DNA from: Intoshia linei
Taxonomy: Eukaryota; Orthonectida; Rhopaluridae
Length of the DNA stretch: 33,319 bases
Assembly (NCBI GenBank): GCA_001642005.1
Contig: LWCA01000293.1
Coordinates: 1 to 33,319 of the forward strand
Reading direction: 5' to 3'
In this document: positions 14,701-20,612 of the stretch, one piece after another
Numbering within the stretch: position 1 is the first letter of the stretch
How the letters are laid out: each line of letters begins with the position of its first letter
Notes under the pieces: generated by a model
What the model saw: only the letters and a program-made list of their open reading frames with translations
What the model was told of the DNA's origin: nothing
The model's database searches: none
Position numbers and translations under genes: made by a program

Positions 14701-17700
14701 ATTTAATTTTTTTAAGGGTGTATAGTAATTTCTATAGTCAAAACAGTCATAAAGTCAAAAATCTGCCTTAAATAGTTATTCAAAAAGTTGGTTCTCTGCA
14801 GAGCTAGCTACTGTTTGAACCAATTTTTTAATACATAACAGTTTATCTGATTCTAACTAATGTGTAATAAATGCATCTAATTAATATTTCATTGGTTGTA
14901 GAAAGGTTTCTATAACAATGTGTCATTTTCGAATCTACTGAATTAATAAAAAAATTAATTTATTTTTTTAAAAAGGAAAATTTGGGACATCATTATTTGG
15001 GATTGTGATATCATCTATGGGATTAAATGTCATTATAAGCACATTTTAGATCGTAATTATATTCTGTACAAAAATTTATCAATTACCAAAATTTATATTA
15101 CATTGAACAGATATAAATAATATTAAAAAACAATAATTATAATTAATAATAAATGTTATGATTGTATTAATAACAAGTACTGATCATTATAAATTTAGAA
15201 AGTAAAAATTAAATTTTTACAAAATTATTAAAATAGAATATGTAAAAAATTACATTGATACAAACAATTACATTATAGTATGTAATACATATATTTATTA
15301 ATTTAATACATACAATATTATTTACTCTTTTTATTTATAATAAACGTGTAATTGACATGTATCATTTAGTAAGTAAAAATAAATTTTAGTTAATAATTAT
15401 TTGGTGTTTATTATAATAAACACTTTCATCCCCTATGTGGGACCTGGGAATTTTCAAAGTTATATGAAAATTATGAATATAATTAACACTGCATATAAGA
15501 GCAAAAGCCACAGTATCAAGACCACAGGAAACAGAGACTTCAGGGCTCAATAAAATTGATCAATTTCATAACTGTTTTGTGTGAATAAATTAAAATAAAT
15601 TAAATTTAAATTATTAAGTTTATATCCGCTCAAATGTGACTAAGGCTGTTTGGTAATATGCACCTTTTTCTATTTTTTAATGACTTATTTTTAATTTCTC
15701 TATTCTCTAAAACTTTATTTTATGTGTAAATCTCACATTTCTACTTAATTAGATGGTAATACTTTTTTCTTATACTTCATGTATACGTTTATGATTTAAT
15801 ACCTGTCGTACAGATTTCGACAACTTGGGCGATTAAAATTTTTTGGTTTCACGTTTAATAAATATTGTACAATGTATATGTTGACATGTTTTATTCAATA
15901 TTTAAAATTGATAAATATATATTATAAATAATAGATAATAATATAATTAAATTACTATAATCCATAAAAGAAAAATAAAAAATTTTGCTTATTTTTAATT
16001 ATTAGAGTCCGTTATAAATTTTTGGGGAGACGGATAGAATGTGATCAAAAAACAGAATTTTTTAATTTAGGGGGCGATAATTCAAAAAAGGTTGAGAATC
16101 CTTGATATAATGTAATAGAATAACATAATACATGCCCATATTGTATATATTACAGATGGTAACATTATATTAATGCATATGCAAAACATACTTTATAATA
16201 TAAACTTTATATTAAATATTCAAAAATGTGGCCCAAAGAATTTTTTGATATATACTAATGGCCCACGAGATGCAAAAGGTTGTCGACTCTTGATGCAAAG
16301 TTTATATTATAATATGATTAATTATACATACTTTATGTACATCTCTATTACTATGTGGAATCCACAGTGTGGATGAGAAAATAAATTACTACATGTAATT
16401 TTTAAATAAATAGACAGTAAATTATAAATAAATACTTTATACAAAATCTATAATAGGGATGATAACTAAATATAAAAATATTAACCGATTAATTAATTTT
16501 GACATATTATTAAATTTGAAAGTATGAAAATATTTCGAAAGTCTTGATTTATAAACGAAAAACTAAAAAAATCGTATGTGGAAAATATATGTTCAAAAAA
16601 TAAATCTTAAAGACCCTCATTACATTCCAGTAAAAAAGTAAACCCCTAAAAACCCTAATCATATTTTGGTTCAAAAAATAAACCTTAAAAGCCTTCATTA
16701 TATTTTGGTACAAAATTTTCTATCTTTATTTAATTTTTAATCTTCTTTAAAATTCAATGGCTGTTTTGATTTTTTAAGAAAAGGGTAATTTTTGGTTTTT
16801 GCCAAGATATACCTTTTTAAAATAACTAATTTATGTTAATATTCATAATTTTAAAATAGACATTAGAGAGTATATTTTTTTAATTTCTAGGACTCGTTTG
16901 ATTTTAAAAAAAGGATAATGTGGGTTTTTAAGGGGAAAATATATTTTTGGTTGTAATTTTCTAAAATGTGCATTGATCTTACTTTCTCATTAAAAAAATC
17001 TGACTTGGAATTTTTGTATGTTAATTTCTAGAGCTCTTAGTTATTGAAATAAACGATAACACACACTCAGGCAAACACACAAAAAAAAAGTTTTATATAC
17101 GTCAGGATATGTATTGCTTTTAATTAATTATTACTGAGGTTGAAATTTTGAAAAGATATTTTATATTGATTTTGTAACGAGAATTTACATTTTCATGTAA
17201 ATATATAACCAGTTATCAACAGGTTAACGATTTCGAGTTATTTATTATCCCTACTACTACGCTAACATGATGCATAATTTATATCTTAATAAAATAATCT
17301 TAGAAGGTAACAAAAAATGAATAATTATAATTAATTACAATATAACGTATGGTAATCAGTGATGGGACGTATTATTTGTGAATAATAATTTGTGGAATAA
17401 GTACATTGTGTCATATAAATAAACCAACTCTATATATGATATGGTTTACGAAATTATGCATAAATAATATACAATCCCATAAGTAATTTTCATTAACTAT
17501 TAATGTACATTTTTACCACAAGACTGACACTATTGACATCACTCATTTATTGTAGATACACATTCAAATTTATCTCAAATAATATAATTCAATTAAAGTT
17601 GGTATTACTTAATTATTTCATTTGATGGTGTACTACACTGTAGACATGATTGATCTATCATCATTCATCATATTAGTCATTATTATTATGATTTTAAAAT

Positions 17701-18197
17701 TACAGTAGAATTAAACATAGTACGTAATTTATATATTTATTATTGTGAAATTCATAATATGTGATATTGTATAGTACAATGTATAATGTTATACCATAAA
17801 TAATACATGAAGTAATTTGTACAGTGTAAAAATAAAACTTAAATAAAAAATATTTAGTGGAAGGTAATTATATATATAATAATCATGTAAAATATTACTT
17901 ATTCTTAATATATTAGAACATTATTATTTAAAGTTCAAAGAGCAAATAAAAAATAAAATAATTTTTTGATTTTAGACTAATGGACCAGCCAAGATTAAAT
18001 ATTTTTTAAATTGTTATAGTTTTTTAATTAAATATATATATTTTTTATCTTTATACACAAAACAAACCTCTGAGTGTATACGTTAATTTTTATCACGTCT
18101 CAATGAACAATTTAAAATTTCTGAATTTTATTCAGATAGTACAATTTATGTATTATAGTATACAAATATATAATCCTAACAGGTGTCAAAACTGGAT
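387..18197 (+). CDS. Gene built from single-codon-sized (3-nt) exons; unknown product of about 98 visible residues
   Basis: Seen: 82 units of acceptor-AG, exactly three bases, donor GT, plus exons of 15, 15, 6 and 6 nt (and one probable extra 6-nt exon), all on the + strand, spaced 51 to about 1950 nt apart. Acceptors are mostly TTTAG, TATAG, ATTAG or TTCAG and donors GTAAAT, GTAATA, GTAATT, GTATAT or GTATTA, the same consensus as ZMAT2 and UTP4 in this window. Joined in order, exon-as-codon reading hits TGA (4750), TAA (6161, 6815, 15370) and TAG (14170). The third frame also hits stops. Only the phase-1 frame (last base of one exon plus first two of the next) is open from 387 to the end. 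The predicted peptide includes YFDEFGWAFEKMYYFIVNDL, encoded by 7113-10839; I recognise no family. The exon lists are in the five block entries. The 5' end is not found and is probably upstream of the window. What is inferred: that these are real exons. Transcript data would settle it. Confidence 0.82.
3650..4520 (+). repeat. Dispersed transposon-like repeat, copy A
   Basis: Two segments, about 3668-3805 and 4440-4515, recur with high similarity and in the same order near 11210-11470. The first includes the string AAAGGAGTGGTT followed by GGTGGAACCGTCATATCACA. The copy lies in the longest interval between microexons (2742-4689), so it is probably an insertion that lengthened that intron. I see no transposase ORF and cannot assign the family. 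Weak microexon look-alikes at 2880, 3218, 3849 and 4285 fall in or near this interval and have poor donors or acceptors. Confidence 0.65.
4690..7721 (+). CDS. Microexon block 2 (18 three-base exons and one six-base exon)
   Basis: Exons by first base: 4690 ATA, 4750 TGA, 4837 CTG, 5028 TCA, 5226 CTG, 5344 AAA, 5398 AGA, 5526 CCA, 5608 AAC, 5766 ATT, 6161 TAA, 6594 CTT, 6815 TAA, 6884 GTT, 7113 ATT, 7492 TCG, 7567-7572 ATGAAT, 7633 TCG, 7719 GAT. The phase-1 reading is YMTVTEKTKHLTLSYFDEFG. Three triplets here (4750, 6161, 6815) would be stop codons if each exon were itself a codon, yet they are split harmlessly in this frame. That is the strongest internal argument for the phase. Look-alikes with poorer donors at 6704 (AGA, GTTACC) and 7461 (AAA, GTTGAT) would each create a stop at the junction and are rejected. 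The same holds for a 6-nt unit at 5574. Confidence 0.82.
7759..8534. mobile_element. Non-autonomous DNA transposon with terminal inverted repeats
   Basis: The left end CTACTGTCTTTTCTCGATTA (from 7759) is repeated in inverted orientation at the right end, where GATTATAAG-type sequence runs into GACAGTAG at 8527-8534. The inner flanks (TATAAGCAGACC on the left, AAGTCTGCTTGT and AGGTCTGCTTAA on the right) also correspond. The element fills the 859-nt interval between the microexons at 7719 and 8581. It contains only a short minus-strand ORF (7943-8128) that I do not recognise. The ends recall pogo/Tigger-type elements, but no clear target duplication is visible, so the class is an inference. Confidence 0.65.
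8581..11019 (+). CDS. Microexon block 3 (16 three-base exons)
   Basis: Exons by first base: 8581 GGG, 8652 CTT, 8725 TTG, 8811 AAA, 8890 AAA, 9076 TGT, 9167 ATT, 9248 ATT, 9816 TCA, 10245 TTG, 10310 TCA, 10669 ATG, 10760 ATC, 10837 TTT, 10912 TGT, 11017 TTG. The phase-1 reading is WAFEKMYYFIVNDLLF. The unit at 9167 has the textbook donor GTAAGT. The unit at 10310 has a weak donor (GTTCAT) and 9248 an AAG acceptor. Weaker possible units in the 565-nt interval 9251-9815 are 9377-9388 (12 nt, GTAAGT donor, AAAG acceptor), 9705 TAA (GTTTGG) and 9730 TTA (GTGCAT). All keep the frame and cannot be decided from sequence alone. A 6-nt unit at 9275 would introduce TAG and is rejected. Confidence 0.8.
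11190..11470 (+). repeat. Dispersed transposon-like repeat, copy B
   Basis: Second copy of the repeat at 3650-4520, with the same two blocks brought close together (about 11210-11350 and 11388-11465), so the middle found in copy A is missing here. It lies in the 915-nt interval between the microexons at 11017 and 11935. The following stretch to 11850 belongs to a different repeat. Confidence 0.65.
11540..11850 (+). repeat. Second dispersed repeat family, copy 1
   Basis: Shares several blocks with 16690-17100 (+) and with the complement of 18535-18800: a TTTTTTTAATTTCT block followed by ACTCGTTTGATTTT, a GTGAGTTACGGAGGTTGAAAT-like block, and an ending with TTATTGAAATAAACGAT then ACACACA/CAAACA-rich sequence. 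There is no coding potential. It looks like the conserved part of a non-autonomous element or the 3' end of a retroelement; the class is not determined. Confidence 0.6.
11935..14242 (+). CDS. Microexon block 4 (17 three-base exons, one further uncertain)
   Basis: Exons by first base: 11935 TTG, 12007 TCA, (12109 CAA, AAAG acceptor, uncertain), 12399 AAG, 12465 CTT, 12645 TTT, 12737 ATT, 12826 ATG, 12895 GAA, 13062 ATG, 13165 ACA, 13266 AAA, 13400 TCA, 13702 AAT, 13880 TGT, 13977 CCA, 14170 TAG, 14240 CAT. The phase-1 reading is VV(T)KAFYYGNDKIKLSIA; the bracketed T depends on the unit at 12109. A unit at 13678 (TGT, GTATAA donor) lies only 21 nt before the 13702 exon acceptor and would create a TAA junction, so it is rejected. 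An 18-nt candidate at 11489-11506 has good sites (ACAG, GTAAAT) and keeps the frame, but it appears to lie in repeat-derived sequence. Confidence 0.8.
13433..13650. mobile_element. hAT-type MITE
   Basis: The ends CAGCGGTTCATAAA and (complement of the right end) CAAGAGTTCTCAAAA are inverted repeats of the hAT type. They are flanked by nearly identical 8-bp duplications, TTTTAAAT on the left and TTTTAAAC on the right. There is no coding capacity. It lies in the interval between the microexons at 13400 and 13702. Confidence 0.6.
14020..14033. repeat. GC-rich perfect palindrome
   Basis: GGTGGCGCGCCACC is a perfect 14-bp palindrome in sequence otherwise almost free of C+G. It lies within a microexon-gene intron, 41 nt after the 13977 exon. 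It may be part of a transposon end; no function can be assigned. Confidence 0.5.
14270..15000. repeat. Repeat-rich interval within the microexon gene
   Basis: An 807-nt interval between the microexons at 14240 and 15050 with no good three-base units. It contains a T/A-rich segment with internal near-repeats (TTTTAAAATCAT-AACATT at about 14390 and 14535) and a more mixed stretch around 14780-14820. It is probably one or more transposon fragments; no ends could be defined. Confidence 0.4.
15050..18197 (+). CDS. Microexon block 5 and possible 3' terminal exons
   Basis: Exons by first base: 15050 ATC, 15199 AAA, 15279 TAT, 15370 TAA, 15753 ATG, 16156 ATG, 16414 ACA, 17304 AAG, 17599 TTG, 17721 TAC, 17775-17780 TACAAT (probable), 17858-17863 TGGAAG, 18136 ATA. 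The phase-1 reading is YQILNDDKVVLQLE, then D at the next junction. Two endings fit. (a) The acceptor at 17974-17975, behind a T-rich tract, joins 17863 to AC followed by TAA, ending ...LED. (b) The 18136 exon joins an acceptor at 18181-18182 (44-nt intron) and ends SVKTG then TAA at 18195-18197. An AATAAA at about 18331 fits ending (b). Possible further units: 16867 AGA, inside a repeat copy, and 17360-17368 (9 nt, GTATTA donor). Confidence 0.75.
15995..16290. repeat. Fragments of hAT-type element ends
   Basis: Two stretches (about 15998-16105 and 16210-16300) end with AAAAGGTTGAGAATCCTTG-like and AAAAGGTTGTCGACTCTTG-like sequence, typical of hAT terminal repeats. They flank the microexon at 16156. 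A similar end lies near 1390-1430. The short + ORF at 16173-16376 comes from this sequence and is not considered a gene. Confidence 0.4.
16690..17100 (+). repeat. Second dispersed repeat family, copy 2
   Basis: Same blocks and same orientation as 11540-11850, ending in TTATTGAAATAAACGATAAC and an ACACAC/CAAACACA tract. It sits in the 887-nt interval between the microexons at 16414 and 17304. A TTAG|AGA|GTATAT unit at 16867 lies inside it and so may be a chance or repeat-borne splice-like site. Confidence 0.6.
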
Positions 18198-18213
18198 AAT
18201 TTAGAGTTATAAT

Positions 18214-18534
18214 TAAATTCAATACTGAAAAATATTATTTTATAAATCTAAAAATATATGTGCATGGTTAACTAGAGAGACATTCTAAAAAAATGTATAA
18301 CCACGGTTTATAGTGTTAAAATAACTCAAAAATAAATTATTTAACTAAGAACTAGGGTTGCAAATTGAAATTTACTCCATAAATTTTAACGTTAAATTTT
18401 TTTTAAAATTCCAAAACTAAATTAATCTTCATAATTTATTTAAACATATTTACATTATTAGTTAAAATAGTCCTTACTTCAATAATTATAATTATAGCAT
18501 ATTATAATATGCTATGCAATATTTGTTTGTCTTT
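18214..18534. other. Spacer with possible polyadenylation signal of the microexon gene
   Basis: AT-rich spacer after the latest possible stop of the microexon gene. AATAAA at about 18331 would suit the terminal exon ending at 18197. No ORF or RNA gene is visible. Confidence 0.35.
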
Positions 18535-18800
18535 TGTTTATTTCAATAACTACCAGTCTTAAAATTATCTATATTTTATAAAGTCCAAATTTCAAATATA
18601 GTTTTTTCCAGGGTGTTAGCAAAATACATTTCAACCTCCCAAACCCACATACACACATCTTACGGGTCAAAAACCCAAATTTTCTTTTATTTTGAAAATC
18701 AAACGGCAATGGGCAATTAAAAAAATATACGCTGATATTGATTTTAAAATCATAAATATTATCATAAATTTAAAAAAACCATATCTTTAGGAGTAGTCAA
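18535..18800 (-). repeat. Second dispersed repeat family, copy 3, inverted
   Basis: Reverse complement of the family at 11540-11850: it begins with GTTTATTTCAATAACTACC and includes AAAATCAAACGG and ATTAAAAAAATATA blocks. It fills part of the space between the end of the microexon gene and the 3' end of the VIPAS39 homologue. A looser relative of its distal part (TTTTAAAATCAT-AACATT) also appears around 14380-14560. Confidence 0.55.
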
Positions 18801-18881
18801 ATAATCAAATAATCTCAAGTTTAGACAAGTTTAAAAAATAAAAAATAGATATAAAAATTTAATATACACTTTAAATTAATT

Positions 18882-20453
18882 TTAATTTTTCCAACGAACA
18901 TCTTTATTAGAAATGGTATTATTTGCGAAATCTAAAGCATAAGATCCTTTTCTAAGTCTAGGTAACAATTTAACAATAGATTGCCGATCTCGCCAATCCA
19001 AATATATTTGTATGATAATTTCAAAACATTCAAGCCTCTCAGCAACTTCTAGCCTAGATTGAACATTGGGAATCAATGAACAAAACCTCATAATAACTGT
19101 AGATGGAGCATTAACCTCAAAAAGAGTGAAAGCAACATCCTCAATAGTAATGACATTATCATTGATAAATTTATTAAAAATGGATTTTTTTTTAAACATT
19201 TTTTCAATTTCATCATATTCACTCCTATGTAAATGTAATTTGATAGTAACCCAACAATTTTGTTGTTTAGATATTTTAAAAATATTGGCTAATGAAGAAG
19301 CTGATCCAGTAAAATTCTGAATATTACATGTATATAAAGAATCTAAAACGGAAGAATGATCATTAAATAAAACTTTGGATATTTTCTCAGGATCATTTTG
19401 ATTCAAAGTGTGATGTTGCCATTTGACTAGATTATGGTGTTGGTTAATCATATTTAAGAGTAAATAATCATCAGTTTGAGGTATAGAAATGGAATTGTTG
19501 AGATTTGTGAAACATTTAAATTCCTTGTTGGTGGGTTCCACTGAAGACATGGAAGAAACTGAAATATTTGAAGAGAGTTTGGACGTTATTTTTAAAAACG
19601 CCACATTACTGTACGAACCCGTCTTAAGATTGAAATTATCATTTTTATCCAGAGTGTGCATTTTAGAAAAAGAGGAAATTTGATCTTTTATAGTTAAAAT
19701 AGTGTTAATGGCATCATCTGAAATGGTATACGAGCTATTATTTTTCATTAAAGCAGGATTGAGGAATTGGTAAAAATACATGATAAACGCATCTCGCCTT
19801 CTTCCGATAAGAATATAAAAATTGAACAAATCTACATAATTTTCCATTGAATCAAGATGTGAAATGTAAAGATTAATCGTAATTTGATTTCGTTTGATTA
19901 AATGAACAAATATTTCAAATCGAAAAATTTTTTTTAAATGTAGAATAACCGTTAAAATTGAATCACCACAACCCAAGGTACAAACATCCTCCAACAATGC
20001 TAAAGCGTCTTCTTTTGTTGTGACGCTTATTAGCATTGAATCAACGTATGCATTTTCAAACGAATCGTAGTCTAAATTGTATTTACTAGCTACTAAATCT
20101 CTAGCAATTTTTCGTAAATTTGCGTCAACTGAAGTGGATGGTGTGAGTCTAGATTTATATGCTATGGATGACAAATTTCTGCCGTGTTTAATCGTTTTTT
20201 TTACATTTATAAAATTACTCTTATTTGTTTCGGTATTTTGAATCTTTTTTTGAGTACTATTTTTAGGTTGTATTATTAAAACTTTTTCGTTCAATGATTT
20301 TGGTACCTGTGGAACTTTTAGTGATTTTTTAGGCTGTTTTTCTATGACTGTGTTTCCGTTCCAATCAATCAATTCATTTTTTATATTGACATCAAACATG
20401 TTTGCGTCGTTGCATTTTTGCGCAGATGAAGCGTTCCAATAATCATCAGACAT
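18882..20453 (-). CDS. VIPAS39: VIPAS39 / SPE-39 homologue (VPS33B-interacting trafficking protein)
   Basis: Uninterrupted ORF. The family partners VPS33B in the CHEVI complex, acting in endosome/lysosome and lysosome-related organelle trafficking in the cytoplasm. The N-terminus has the MSDDYWNASS motif (family YWNSS), the middle has a Vps16-C-like helical region (around residues 110-480), and the protein ends in VRWKN directly before the stop, matching the conserved IRWKN end of vertebrate VIPAS39. I choose the Met at 20453 (523 aa, close to the 493 aa of the human protein). An in-frame Met 13 codons upstream would prepend a hydrophobic stretch not expected for the family. The neighbour ZMAT2 is divergent, 159 bp away. 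An ATTAAA on the minus strand near 18860 may be the polyadenylation signal. The absence of introns contrasts with all other genes here. Confidence 0.9.
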   Translation of the reverse strand: MSDDYWNASSAQKCNDANMFDVNIKNELIDWNGNTVIEKQPKKSLKVPQVPKSLNEKVLIIQPKNSTQKKIQNTETNKSNFINVKKTIKHGRNLSSIAYKSRLTPSTSVDANLRKIARDLVASKYNLDYDSFENAYVDSMLISVTTKEDALALLEDVCTLGCGDSILTVILHLKKIFRFEIFVHLIKRNQITINLYISHLDSMENYVDLFNFYILIGRRRDAFIMYFYQFLNPALMKNNSSYTISDDAINTILTIKDQISSFSKMHTLDKNDNFNLKTGSYSNVAFLKITSKLSSNISVSSMSSVEPTNKEFKCFTNLNNSISIPQTDDYLLLNMINQHHNLVKWQHHTLNQNDPEKISKVLFNDHSSVLDSLYTCNIQNFTGSASSLANIFKISKQQNCWVTIKLHLHRSEYDEIEKMFKKKSIFNKFINDNVITIEDVAFTLFEVNAPSTVIMRFCSLIPNVQSRLEVAERLECFEIIIQIYLDWRDRQSIVKLLPRLRKGSYALDFANNTISNKDVRWKN

Positions 20454-20612
20454 TTTATAAATGTGAAAAATTACAATGTTTAATAGTACCACTGCGATTT
20501 AACTTATTTATTTTCTTGTTGTCGTAGTGCTTAGATTTGTATACAATTTTTAGTTTATTGATTTTCAATTTTTTGGATTGAATATTTCATTTAAATAGTT
20601 TTATTTGATCAA
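20454..20612. promoter_or_regulatory. Probable bidirectional promoter of VIPAS39 and ZMAT2
   Basis: Only 159 bp separate the two start codons, and the genes point away from each other. No clear TATA box or named motif can be assigned in this AT-rich gap, so the promoter role is inferred from the arrangement alone. Confidence 0.5.

Noticed and set aside
16173-16376. Plus-strand ORF of 67 codons
   Set aside because: Composed of hAT-end fragments; no conserved features.
387-18138. Interpretation of the AG-N3-GT units as zero-length recursive splice sites or as a protein-binding motif array
   Set aside because: Recursive sites have AG directly followed by GT. A binding array would not be expected to give a single open frame, nor varied triplets with occasional 6- and 15-nt versions in the same phase.
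19066-19683. Plus-strand ORFs opposite VIPAS39
   Set aside because: Antisense shadows of a well-supported coding region.
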